This document shows, piece by piece, positions 25,940-34,416 of a DNA stretch of 64,000 nucleotides. Position numbers and translations under genes: made by a program. A model generated the notes under the pieces. It was given only the letters and a program-made list of their open reading frames with translations. It searched no databases and was not told where the DNA came from. Position 1 is the stretch's first letter; every line of letters starts with the position of its first letter. The DNA is from Streptomyces sp. GSL17-111 (GTDB taxonomy: Bacteria; Actinomycetota; Actinomycetes; Streptomycetales; Streptomycetaceae): contig NZ_JBAJNS010000001.1 of assembly GCF_037911585.1 (NCBI RefSeq), positions 62,001 through 126,000 on the forward strand. Reading direction: 5' to 3'.

Positions 25940-26602
25940 GAGAGTCACGTCTGCTTCGTGCCCCGTCCGGTTCCGGACAGGCAGCAGCCCGCATATTCAC
26001 TCGAAATGAGCAATCGGCATATCGCAGGGAGCCCGTGAGCGTGGCGGATTGCGCCGATCGGCGGTCACACGTGCCCCCTGAGGGGCACCCGCCGATGGGC
26101 CCGGGGAGTGATTCTCCCGGCGGCCCCGGGCCGCCGCGACGCGCGGCCGACCAGCACTGCGGCCACGCACGGACCCGACACCTACGCGCCGACCCGGGCA
26201 CGCGCCGAGCTGCGCGCGTACACGATCACTGACAGTGCGTCATCATCGGCCACGGCATGGCTGATGATGCTGTTCCCTCCACACCTCGAGCGGATTACGA
26301 TTCGGCAACGAGCCGGATGTTCGCAGGGCGTGCACCCGCACGTGCGGCCCGGCTCGACCGCGGAGCGGGACGGCCGACCACGCCGGACACGGAGGGAACC
26401 CACGAGAGCCGCCGGGCGTTTGACGAAGACGCCGAGGCGGCAGGACCGCCGGCCCGCGCGGGTGGCTCGACCGGCCACCCGGAGCCTCCACACCGGAACG
26501 GCTGAAATGACTGAAATGGCTGCCAAACCGACAGAACCATCCTTAACCCGCCGGTCACAGAGCGTTCGTGACGAGGCAACACCCGTGCCCGAGGATGACC
26601 GC
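25940..26602. other. gene-poor region between the chaplin and ACT-GNAT genes
   Basis: About 660 bases with no convincing gene. Small frames exist on both strands but have poor codon bias or no ribosome-binding site. Visible items are a palindrome CACTG-A-CAGTG at 26227-26237, a 12-pair hairpin at 26241-26269, and repeated CTGAAATG words at 26505-26518. Part of it must hold the promoters of the two divergent flanking genes, and a small RNA is possible. Confidence 0.55.
26241..26269. other. stable hairpin in intergenic DNA
   Basis: CATCATCGGCCA (26241-26252) pairs with TGGCTGATGATG (26258-26269) around a CGGCA loop, with one G-U pair. Unlike the GC-rich terminators elsewhere it is mixed in composition, and it is not next to any gene end. 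Confidence 0.5.
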
Positions 26603-27853
26603 ATGTCTGAAGCGTCGAACGTCCCCACCGCCCCGGCCACCCCGCGCGGGCACCACCGGCGCGCCGGGTGGTGGCCTCGGCGCCGAAGGCAGGCCGAACG
26701 GTCACCCGGCGCGGCCCCGGATACGGGCACCGCCGCCGCGCCGGAGGGAGGCGCGCACCCGAGCGCGCACCCGCCGGTGCTGTGGCGGATGCGGACGACG
26801 GTTCCCGAGCGCCCCGGGGCCCTCGCGGCCCTGTGCGCCGCGCTCGCCGAGGCCGAGGTCGACATCCTGGCGCTGCAGACACACCCGTTGGGCGAATCGG
26901 CGACCGTGGACGAGTTCATGCTCCGTGCCCCGGAGGCGCTGGAGAAGAACCGCCTCGTCGCCCTCGCGGTGGCGGGCGGCGGGCGGGACACCTGGCTGGA
27001 GCGGGCGGACACCCACGAACTCGTCGACGTGCCCACCAGGGTGCTGGCCGTGGCCACCCGCACGGCGCTGGACACCGCCGAACTCCCCCTGGCCCTGCGC
27101 GCGATGCTCGGCCGCTGCACCATCCGTTCGGTCCCCGCCGTCTCCCTGAGCGGGAAGCCGATGAGCGATCCGGTCCCCCCGGAGGGGGTCCTAGAGGAGA
27201 CGGTGCTGCGGCTGCCCGACCCGTCGGGCGGTGCCATCGTGGTGGAGCGACCGCAGCTCCCGTTCACCCCGACCGAGTTCGCGCGAGCCCGGGCCCTGGT
27301 GGAGCTGGACGCGCAGCTCGGGCAGCGGGTGCCGCGCCGCCGCGACCTCCTGACCCTCCCCGAGGGCAACCCCATCACCGTCCGGCGGGCCGACACGGGC
27401 GATGTGGAGGCAGCGGTGGCGATGCACGAGCGCTGCTCGGAGGACACGCTGCGGCTGCGCTACCACGGCCCGGTGCGTGACGCCGACCGCTACCTGGCCC
27501 ACCTGCTGTCACCCCGTTTCGGGCGGACCCTCGCGGTGGAGACGGCGTCCGGGCGGCTCGTGGCCCTCGGGCACCTGCTGTGGGACGGCGACGAGGCCGA
27601 GGTGGCCCTCCTCGTCGAGGACGACTGGCAGCACCGCGGGATCGGCGGCGAACTGCTCGGCCGGCTGGTGCGGATGGCGGTCGAGGCCGGGTACGAGAGC
27701 GTCTACGCCGTGACGCGGTCGGCCAACACCGGCATGGTCGCGACCATGCGCGGCCTCGGCCTGCCGCTCGACTACCAGATCGAGGAGGGCACCATGGTGA
27801 TCAGCGCACCGCTGTCTCCCGTCGCGGCTCCGGCCGGGGCCGAAGGCCGCTGA
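26603..27853 (+). CDS. ACT domain-GNAT fusion acetyltransferase
   Basis: A 416-residue protein with a basic, low-complexity N terminus, an ACT amino acid-binding domain at about residues 60-130 (TTVPERPGALAALCAALAEAEVDIL), a linker, and a C-terminal GNAT domain whose acetyl-CoA loop is DWQHRGIGGELLG. Actinomycete ACT-GNAT enzymes are known protein lysine acetyltransferases gated by amino acids. ATG 26603 has GAGG eight bases upstream; the longer frame upstream is rejected. Its last 53 bases overlap the convergent PLP-enzyme gene. Confidence 0.85.
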   Translation: MSEASNVPTAPATPRGHHRRAGWWPRRRRQAERSPGAAPDTGTAAAPEGGAHPSAHPPVLWRMRTTVPERPGALAALCAALAEAEVDILALQTHPLGESATVDEFMLRAPEALEKNRLVALAVAGGGRDTWLERADTHELVDVPTRVLAVATRTALDTAELPLALRAMLGRCTIRSVPAVSLSGKPMSDPVPPEGVLEETVLRLPDPSGGAIVVERPQLPFTPTEFARARALVELDAQLGQRVPRRRDLLTLPEGNPITVRRADTGDVEAAVAMHERCSEDTLRLRYHGPVRDADRYLAHLLSPRFGRTLAVETASGRLVALGHLLWDGDEAEVALLVEDDWQHRGIGGELLGRLVRMAVEAGYESVYAVTRSANTGMVATMRGLGLPLDYQIEEGTMVISAPLSPVAAPAGAEGR

Positions 27854-29015
27854 GCGCGAGGTCGAGGTCCTGCCACAGGTCCTCGACGTCCTCCAGGCCC
27901 ACGGACATGCGCAGCAGCTTCTCGCTGATCCCACCGGCCTCCCGGTCCCCGGCTGCCACGATGCGGTGGCTGATCGACCCGGGGTGCTGGATGAGCGTGT
28001 CGACACTGCCGAGGCTGACGGCCGGAGTGATGAGACGTACGCCGGAGATCACCTCGTGCGGATCGTCGCGCACCTCGAAGGCCACCATCGCGCCACCGAG
28101 CCGGGGGTAGTGGACGGCGGTGACCCGGGGGTCGGCGGCCAGGCGGCGGGCCAGTTCCGCGGCCGTCGCGGACTGCTCCTTCACCCGCACGGGCAGGGTG
28201 GACAGCCCGCGCAGCAGCAGATAGCCCGCCAGCGGGTGCAGCACCCCGCCGGTGGCGAAGCGGATGCGGCGCAGGTCACGGGCGAACTCCTCGTCGCAGG
28301 CGACCACGCCGCCGAGGACGTCCCCGTGACCTCCCAGGTACTTCGTCGCGCTGTGCAGCACGAACCGGGCCCCGTGCTCCAGGGGGCGCTGGAGCACGGG
28401 GGTGGCGAAGGTGTTGTCGACGAGCAGCGGCACCTGGCCGCAGGCGCGTGCGACCGCGTCGAGGTCCACCTCGGCCAGCGTGGGGTTGGCCGGTGTCTCC
28501 ACCATGACCAGCGCGGTGTCGGGGCGGACGGCGTCGGCGATGCCCTCCGGATCGGTCCAGGTGACCTCGGTGCCCAGCAGCCCGCCGCTCAGCAGGTGGT
28601 CGCTGCAGCCGTACAACGGCCGGACGGCGACGACGTGGCGCAGCCCGGCGGCCGAACGGGCGAGCAGGACCGCCGTGAGGGCGGCCATGCCACTGGCGAA
28701 GGCGACGGCCGACTCGGTGCCCTCCAGCCGGGCGAGTGCCTGCTCGAAACGGCCGACGGTGGGGTTGTCCAGCCGGGCGTACACGGGCGGGCCCTCCAGC
28801 TGTGCCCCCGTGGCCGCGAACTCGTCCAGCCGCAGGCCCTCGGACCGGCTGTCGGAGCTGGGGTAGGTCGTGGACAGGTCCAGCGGAGCGGCGTGCAGGC
28901 CGAGGGCGGCGAGGTCTTCGCGCCCGGCGTGCACGGCGTGCGTGGCCAGGGCCCCCGTGGTGCGGTACGGGGCCCGGGCGTCGGGGGTGCCCGACGCGGA
29001 AGGTGTCGTGTCCAT
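27801..29015 (-). CDS. Cys/Met metabolism PLP-dependent enzyme (transsulfuration family)
   Basis: A 404-residue enzyme of the cystathionine gamma-synthase/lyase and methionine gamma-lyase family. Motifs include the phosphate-binding FASGMAALTAV, VETPANPTL, LLVDNTFATPVLQRPLEHG and the PLP lysine in HSATKYLGGHGD. The exact reaction (lyase or synthase) cannot be fixed. It is divergent from an Lrp/AsnC gene, as seen for amino acid-inducible methionine gamma-lyase systems, which slightly favours catabolism. ATG 29015 is used. It overlaps the convergent acetyltransferase gene by 53 bases. Confidence 0.88.
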   Translation of the reverse strand: MDTTPSASGTPDARAPYRTTGALATHAVHAGREDLAALGLHAAPLDLSTTYPSSDSRSEGLRLDEFAATGAQLEGPPVYARLDNPTVGRFEQALARLEGTESAVAFASGMAALTAVLLARSAAGLRHVVAVRPLYGCSDHLLSGGLLGTEVTWTDPEGIADAVRPDTALVMVETPANPTLAEVDLDAVARACGQVPLLVDNTFATPVLQRPLEHGARFVLHSATKYLGGHGDVLGGVVACDEEFARDLRRIRFATGGVLHPLAGYLLLRGLSTLPVRVKEQSATAAELARRLAADPRVTAVHYPRLGGAMVAFEVRDDPHEVISGVRLITPAVSLGSVDTLIQHPGSISHRIVAAGDREAGGISEKLLRMSVGLEDVEDLWQDLDLALSGLRPRPEPRRETAVR

Positions 29016-29031
29016 GCGTGCATGCTGAACA

Positions 29032-29065
29032 GCTACCGGCCCGTAGCGGAAAGGTGCCGTGCTAC
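29032..29065. promoter_or_regulatory. GCTAC repeats in the PLP enzyme/Lrp spacer
   Basis: GCTAC at 29032-29036, its inverse GTAGC at 29043-29047 and GCTAC again at 29061-29065 fill most of the 59-base spacer. Lrp-type regulators often bind several phased half-sites. TACGTT at 29063-29068 could be the -10 of the Lrp gene, ending six bases before its ATG. Confidence 0.5.
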
Positions 29066-29074
29066 GTTCGGCCG

Positions 29075-29572
29075 ATGACCGAATCCGTGCGACTAGATCC
29101 GGTCGATCTGGAGATTCTGCGGCTCCTTCAGAACGATGCCCGGACGACGTACCGCGATCTCGCCGCCGCCGTGGGACTCGCCCCGTCGACCTGTCTGGAC
29201 CGGGTGACGCGGCTGCGACGCAGCGGGCTGATCCTGGGCCACGAACTGCGTCTGGACCCGGCGAAGCTCGGCCGCTCGGTCGAGGCGCTCCTGCTGGTGC
29301 AGGTCCGTCCCCACCGCAGGGACCTCATCGGCCCCTTCGTGGACCGCGTCCGTGCCCTGCCCGAGTCCCGTTCGCTGTTCCACCTGACCGGGCCCGACGA
29401 CTACCTGGTGCACGTGGCCGTCACCGGCACGGCCGACCTCCAGCGGCTCGTGCTCGACGAGTTCACCTCACGCAAGGAGGTGGCACGGGTCGAGACGCGG
29501 CTGATCTTCCAGCACTGGTCCTGCGGGCCGCTGCTCCCGCCGCAGGAGCCCGGGCCCGGTTCGGCGGACTGA
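29075..29572 (+). CDS. Lrp/AsnC family regulator
   Basis: A 165-residue protein with an N-terminal helix-turn-helix (TYRDLAAAVGLAPSTCLDRV, about residues 25-44) and a C-terminal RAM/AsnC ligand domain containing the HLTGPDDYLVHVAV core. These regulators form octamers and respond to amino acids. Its position opposite the PLP enzyme suggests control of that gene by methionine, cysteine or a related compound. No Shine-Dalgarno is seen before ATG 29075, and it may be leaderless. Confidence 0.9.
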   Translation: MTESVRLDPVDLEILRLLQNDARTTYRDLAAAVGLAPSTCLDRVTRLRRSGLILGHELRLDPAKLGRSVEALLLVQVRPHRRDLIGPFVDRVRALPESRSLFHLTGPDDYLVHVAVTGTADLQRLVLDEFTSRKEVARVETRLIFQHWSCGPLLPPQEPGPGSAD

Positions 29573-29650
29573 TCGTTCCCCGGACACGGGCGCCGGATTG
29601 GCTCGTGAACCTGGTGACGGCGTGGATCGTTCCGTACGAGGATGGGTCGC

Positions 29651-31345
29651 ATGTCCGAGACCACGCGTACCGCCCCACTCCCCCGTCAGATCGCTGACGC
29701 CTACGTCGACGCCCTTGTTCAGCTCGACCCCGTGGCCGGCACGGACCTGGGGGTGCGTGAGGTCGCCGGGCGGCTCCCGGACTTCTCCCCCGACGGCGGG
29801 CGGGCCGTCGCCGACCTCCAGCGCGCGACGCTCGCCTCGCTGGCCGACGCCGCGGACCTGCCGGACGCCGCCGACCCGGCGGAACGGCGGTGTGCCCGAC
29901 TGCTCCGGGAACGGCTCACGGCCGAGCTGGCCGTACGGGACGCGGGCGAGCCGCTGCGGGCCGTCGGCAACCTCAGCTCACCGTTGCAGCTGACCCGCAT
30001 GGCCTTCACCATCATGCCGACCGAGGACGAGGAGGACTGGGCCGCGGTCGCCCAGCGGCTGCGGGCCGTGCCCACAGCCCTGGCGGGGTACCGGGAGTCC
30101 TTGGCGGCCGGGCTGGCGGCCGGGCTGCCCGGCGGCCCGCGTCAGGTCACCACCGTCGTCGGCCAGCTGGCCGAGTGGGTCGGCACGGCCGGTTCCGGTG
30201 GGTGGTTCGGGGCGTTCGCGGCCAGGGGGCCGCAGTCCCTGAGCGGTGAGCTCGACGCGGCGGCCCGGGCCGCCACCGGTGCGCTGGAGGAGCTGCGCGG
30301 CTGGCTCAGGGAGGACTACGGGCCCGCGGTGGTCGGCGCGCCCGACATCGTCGGACGGGAGCGGTACGCCCGCTGGGCACGCTACTGGAACGGGACCGAC
30401 CTGGATCTGGAAGAGGCCTACGCCTACGGCTGGTCGGAGTTCCACCGCCTGCACGCGGAGATGCGCAAGGAGGCCGTCCGGATCGTCCCGGACGCGTCCG
30501 ACCCGTGGGCGGTCATGCGGCACCTGCGGACCCACGGGCAGGTGATCGAGGGCGTCGAGACGACCCGCAGGTGGCTGCAGGACCTCATGGACGAGGCCAT
30601 CGACGCCCTGGACGGCACACACTTCGAACTGGCCGGGCCCGTCCGGCGCGTGGAGTCCATGATCGCCCCTCCCGGCGGGGCCGCGGCGCCCTACTACACG
30701 TCGCCCTCGCTGGACTTCACCCGCCCCGGGCGCACCTGGCTGCCGACCCTGGGGCACGACCGCTTCCCCGTGTTCGACCTCGTCAGCACCTGGTACCACG
30801 AAGGAGTACCGGGACACCACCTGCAACTGGCGCAGTGGGTGCACCGGGCCGAGCACCTCTCCCGCTACCAGACGACGGTGGGCATGGTGAGCGCGAACGC
30901 GGAGGGGTGGGCGCTGTACGCGGAGCGGCTCATGGACGAACTGGGCTTCCTGGCGGACCCGGAGCGCCGGCTGGGCTACCTCGACGCCCAGATGATGCGG
31001 GCGATCCGGGTGATCATCGACATCGGCATGCACCTGGAGATGCGCATTCCCGACGACTCCCCGTTCCGGCCCGGCGAGGTCTGGACCCCGGCGTCGGCGC
31101 AGGAGTTCTTCGCCCGGCACACCGGGCAGCACGAGGAGTCGGTCGAGAGCGAGCTGGTGCGGTACCTCGGGCTGCCCGGGCAGGCGATCGGCTACAAGCT
31201 CGGCGAGCGGGTGTGGCTGGCGGGCCGGGACGCGGCGCGCGCCCGTGCGGGAGCGGCCTTCGACGCGAAGGCCTGGCACATGGCCGCGCTGAGCCAGGGC
31301 TCCCTGGGGCTGGACGACCTGGCGGTGGAGCTGGCCCGGCTGTGA
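29651..31345 (+). CDS. DUF885 family protein (putative metallopeptidase-like)
   Basis: A 564-residue cytoplasmic protein of the DUF885 family. The zinc-like motif YHEGVPGHHLQ near residue 383 fits HE-x3-H, and downstream VSANAEGWALYAERLMDE supplies the conserved Glu. The family is predicted to be a peptidase but few members are characterised. ATG 29651 has GAGG nine bases upstream; ATG 29642 is too close to it. It is convergent with sbcC, 44 bases away. Confidence 0.88.
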   Translation: MSETTRTAPLPRQIADAYVDALVQLDPVAGTDLGVREVAGRLPDFSPDGGRAVADLQRATLASLADAADLPDAADPAERRCARLLRERLTAELAVRDAGEPLRAVGNLSSPLQLTRMAFTIMPTEDEEDWAAVAQRLRAVPTALAGYRESLAAGLAAGLPGGPRQVTTVVGQLAEWVGTAGSGGWFGAFAARGPQSLSGELDAAARAATGALEELRGWLREDYGPAVVGAPDIVGRERYARWARYWNGTDLDLEEAYAYGWSEFHRLHAEMRKEAVRIVPDASDPWAVMRHLRTHGQVIEGVETTRRWLQDLMDEAIDALDGTHFELAGPVRRVESMIAPPGGAAAPYYTSPSLDFTRPGRTWLPTLGHDRFPVFDLVSTWYHEGVPGHHLQLAQWVHRAEHLSRYQTTVGMVSANAEGWALYAERLMDELGFLADPERRLGYLDAQMMRAIRVIIDIGMHLEMRIPDDSPFRPGEVWTPASAQEFFARHTGQHEESVESELVRYLGLPGQAIGYKLGERVWLAGRDAARARAGAAFDAKAWHMAALSQGSLGLDDLAVELARL

Positions 31346-31389
31346 GCCGGTGGCCCTCCCGGTGCGTGGGTACTCCCTGGGGCCTGCGG

Positions 31390-34300
31390 TCAGCCGCCGA
31401 CCGGTGGCCCGGCGCCGTCCGTGCGGTGCCGCAGGACCGAACCCGAGCGGCGCTTGACGACCTCCAGCTGGGCGGGGACGCGCGTCCGCAGGTCCGCCAC
31501 GTGGCTGACGATGCCCACGCAGCGGTCGCGTTCGCGCAGTGAGTCCAGCACCTCCAGCACCTCGTCCAGCGTCTGTTCGTCGAGGCTGCCGAAGCCCTCG
31601 TCGATGAAGAGCGTGTCCAGCCGGGTGCCACCCGCCTCGTCGCCGACGACGTCGGCGAGGCCCAGCGCCAGCGCCAGGGAGGCGAAGAAGGTCTCACCAC
31701 CGGAGAGGCTGGCCGTGTCCCGTTCCTGTCCGGTCCACGCGTCGACGACGTGCAGTCCCAGCCCGGAGCGCGCGCCGCGCCCGGCGCGGTCGTCGGAGTG
31801 CAGCAGCGTGTACCGGCCGGACGACATGCGGTGCAGCCGGGAGCTGGCGGCCGCGGCGACCTGTTCGAGCCGCGCCGCGAGGACGTAGGTCTCCAGACGC
31901 ATCCGCCGTTCGTTCTCGGCGGAGGTGCCGGCGGCCAGACCCGCGAGGCGGGTGACGCGTTCGTGCTCGGCCCGGCGCGGTCCGAGCGCCCGCACGGCCT
32001 CGGCGGCCCGTGCGGAGAGCCGGTCGAGGTCGGTCACCCGGGAGCGGGCGGCCGAGGCGGCGGCGTCCGCGGCCCGGCGCCGGTCGACGGCGGCCTCGGC
32101 GGCCCGGCGGGTTATGGCCACCTCGGCGGGGGGCTCCTCCGCGGCGGCCCCGAGCGCCGGGTCGGCCAGTTCGGCGGCGCAGGTGGCCTCCTCCGTCTGC
32201 CAGTCGTCCAGCCTGCGTTGCAGGGCGCGGGCGGCCTCCGCCTCCAGCACGGCGTCCGCCGCGGCCTGCGGCGCGGGGAAGCCGGCCCGCCAGGCGGCGT
32301 CGTCCAGCGCGGCGTCGGCCTGCTTCAGGTGACGTGCGGCGGCCTCGGCCCGGCGGGCGGCCTCGGCGGCCTCGGCGAGCGCTGCGGCGAGCCCCTCCAG
32401 GCGGGCGGCGCGGTCGGCGACGCTCGGGGCGTCGCCGCGTGCCTGCCGCACCTCGTCCCGTTGCGTGCGCAGTTCGTGCTGGAGGGCTTCACGGCGGGAG
32501 GTGCGGGCCGCGGTGCGCCGGGCGGCCTCGTGGCGTTCGGTGAGCCGGCGCTCGTGCTCGCGCTCGGCCTGGGCGAGTCGTTCGCGCAGGGTGTGCGCCT
32601 CGGCGGCCTCGCGGCGGGCGGTGCCGATGTCGGCCTCCAGGCCGGCCAGGAGCGCGGCGCAGTGCTCCACCGTGTCCTCGCCGGACTCCTCACGCGCGTG
32701 GCGGAGGGCTTCCTCGACGGCCTGCCGGGCCCGTGCGGCCTTCTCCCGTGCGGCCTCGGCGCCCTGGTGGGCCGCCAGTGCCGCGTCCTCGGCGGCCGCG
32801 TCCACGTGGTCGGCGGTGGGCCCGGCGGGCGCGGGGTGCTCCGCGGAGCCGCAGACGGCGCAGGGGGCTCCGGGCCGCAGGGCGGCGGCCAGTTCGGCGG
32901 CGATGCCCGCGAGCCGGCGCTCGCGGAGGTCGAGCCACCGCTGCCGGGCGTCGGCCGAGTCGTCCGCCGCGCGCCGTGCCCGCTCGGTGGCCTCGGTGAG
33001 CTCGCCCGCCAGCCGCTCCCGGGTACGGGCCGCGTCCAGGCGTCGGCGAGCGGGGTCGAGCCGGGCGCCGAGCTGTTCGGCGCGGGTGGCCGCCGCCTGG
33101 GCGTCGTCGACGCGCCGCTGGTGGGCGGCGTGCCGGGCGGGCCAGGCCGCCAGCCAGTCCTCGGCCTCCCGGGCCACCGCCTCGTCGTGGACGGCGTCCC
33201 GGTCCAGGCCGCTCAGCTCGCGGCCGAGCGCCTCGGCGCGGGCCTCCGCCCGGCGGGCCGCGTCCAGGGCCCCGAGCTGCTGACGGGTGCGGCGTTCGGT
33301 CGCGGTGAGGTGCTCGGCCGTGGCCTGGCCGAGCTGTTCCGGCAGCCGGGTGCGGGCTTCCCGCTCGGCCCGCGCCGCACGGCGGTGCTCGGCCTCGGCG
33401 GCGCGGCGGGCGGCGAGCGCGGGCAGGACGGACTCGGCACTGCGGGCGCGTTCGAGCCGGTGTCGCACGGCGTCGCGCTCGGGCGCCTGCCGGGCCAGTG
33501 CCTCGGCCCGGCCACGGGCCTGCCGGTGGCGTTCCTGGAGGCGTGCCAGCTCCTCCGCGGCGGCCAGGCGCTCGTGGGTCGCGTGGTGGTGGCGCTCGGC
33601 CGTCCGGAGAGCCAGCGCGGTGCCGGTGAGGCGCTCGCGCGCGGAGCTGCGGGCGAGGGCCGCCCAGGCGAGCACGGTCTCCGCGAGACCTTCGTCCCCC
33701 GGAGACATGGCGGGGAGCGGTTCGTCGGCGCCGTTCCCCTCGGCCACCTGCGCCATGCGGTGGGCGAGGGCCAGCAGCGTCGCGTCGGCTTCCCGCAGGC
33801 GCTGCTGGGCGGTGGCCCGCCGCTCCGCGAGGTGCGCCTCGACGGCGCGGAAGCGGCCGGTGTCGAAGAGCCGGCCGAGCAGCGCCCCGCGCTCGTCGGC
33901 CCTGGCGCGCAGGAAGTGGGCGAAGTCGCCCTGGGGCAGCAGCACGACCTGGCAGAACTGCTCGCGGCTCATGCCGAGCAACTCGACGATCTCCTTGCCG
34001 ATCTCCTGGTGGGAGCGGCTGAGCGCGCGCCACCGGCCGGTCGCCGCGTCGTGCTCGTGCAGGAGGGAGAGGGCCTTGTCGGTGGTGAACCCCTCGCCCC
34101 GGTGCTTGCGGCGGCGGTGTTCGGGGCGGCGGGACGTGCGCAGCCGGCGTTCCCCCACCGTGAACTCCAGCGTGACCTCGGTGGGCGTACCGGCCGGGGC
34201 GTGGCTGCTGCGCAGCCCGCCGTGGCCCTGCGTCTGCCGGGCACCGGGGACTCCGCCGTAGAGCGCGTAGCAGACGGCGTCGAGAACCGAGGTCTTGCCG

Positions 34301-34416
34301 GCGCCGGTGGCTCCGTGCAGGAGGAAGAGTCCGGCGCCGGACAGCGCGTCGAAGTCGACGTGGTGGGTGCCGGCGAAGGGTCCGAAGGCGGTGACGGTCA
34401 GCCGGTGCAGCCTCAA
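31390..34416 (-). CDS. sbcC: exonuclease SbcCD subunit C (SMC-like ATPase)
   Basis: The ~1008-residue protein has an N-terminal Walker A (GATGAGKTS, residues 35-43), long Ala/Glu/Arg-rich coiled coils around a zinc hook CAVC near residue 518, and a C-terminal ABC signature SLSGGETFFASLALALGLAD followed by Walker B LFIDEGFGSLD. With SbcD it cuts hairpins and blocked DNA ends. The start is TTG 34416, overlapping the sbcD stop; no ATG or GTG fits the conserved N terminus (LRLHRLTVTAFGPF), and GAAGGA lies upstream. The coding strand is shadowed by a long antisense frame that is not a gene. Confidence 0.94.
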   Translation of the reverse strand: MRLHRLTVTAFGPFAGTHHVDFDALSGAGLFLLHGATGAGKTSVLDAVCYALYGGVPGARQTQGHGGLRSSHAPAGTPTEVTLEFTVGERRLRTSRRPEHRRRKHRGEGFTTDKALSLLHEHDAATGRWRALSRSHQEIGKEIVELLGMSREQFCQVVLLPQGDFAHFLRARADERGALLGRLFDTGRFRAVEAHLAERRATAQQRLREADATLLALAHRMAQVAEGNGADEPLPAMSPGDEGLAETVLAWAALARSSARERLTGTALALRTAERHHHATHERLAAAEELARLQERHRQARGRAEALARQAPERDAVRHRLERARSAESVLPALAARRAAEAEHRRAARAEREARTRLPEQLGQATAEHLTATERRTRQQLGALDAARRAEARAEALGRELSGLDRDAVHDEAVAREAEDWLAAWPARHAAHQRRVDDAQAAATRAEQLGARLDPARRRLDAARTRERLAGELTEATERARRAADDSADARQRWLDLRERRLAGIAAELAAALRPGAPCAVCGSAEHPAPAGPTADHVDAAAEDAALAAHQGAEAAREKAARARQAVEEALRHAREESGEDTVEHCAALLAGLEADIGTARREAAEAHTLRERLAQAEREHERRLTERHEAARRTAARTSRREALQHELRTQRDEVRQARGDAPSVADRAARLEGLAAALAEAAEAARRAEAAARHLKQADAALDDAAWRAGFPAPQAAADAVLEAEAARALQRRLDDWQTEEATCAAELADPALGAAAEEPPAEVAITRRAAEAAVDRRRAADAAASAARSRVTDLDRLSARAAEAVRALGPRRAEHERVTRLAGLAAGTSAENERRMRLETYVLAARLEQVAAAASSRLHRMSSGRYTLLHSDDRAGRGARSGLGLHVVDAWTGQERDTASLSGGETFFASLALALGLADVVGDEAGGTRLDTLFIDEGFGSLDEQTLDEVLEVLDSLRERDRCVGIVSHVADLRTRVPAQLEVVKRRSGSVLRHRTDGAGPPVGG

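Noticed and set aside
26257-26505. Small plus-strand frame of 82 codons starting MADDAVPSTPRAD
   Set aside because: It looks protein-like at first, but its early codons have A/T third positions unlike real genes here, there is no ribosome-binding site, and the hairpin at 26241-26269 covers its start.
26108-26602. N-terminal extension of the ACT-GNAT gene
   Set aside because: The extra residues are low complexity and unlike the family. ATG 26603 has a good Shine-Dalgarno.
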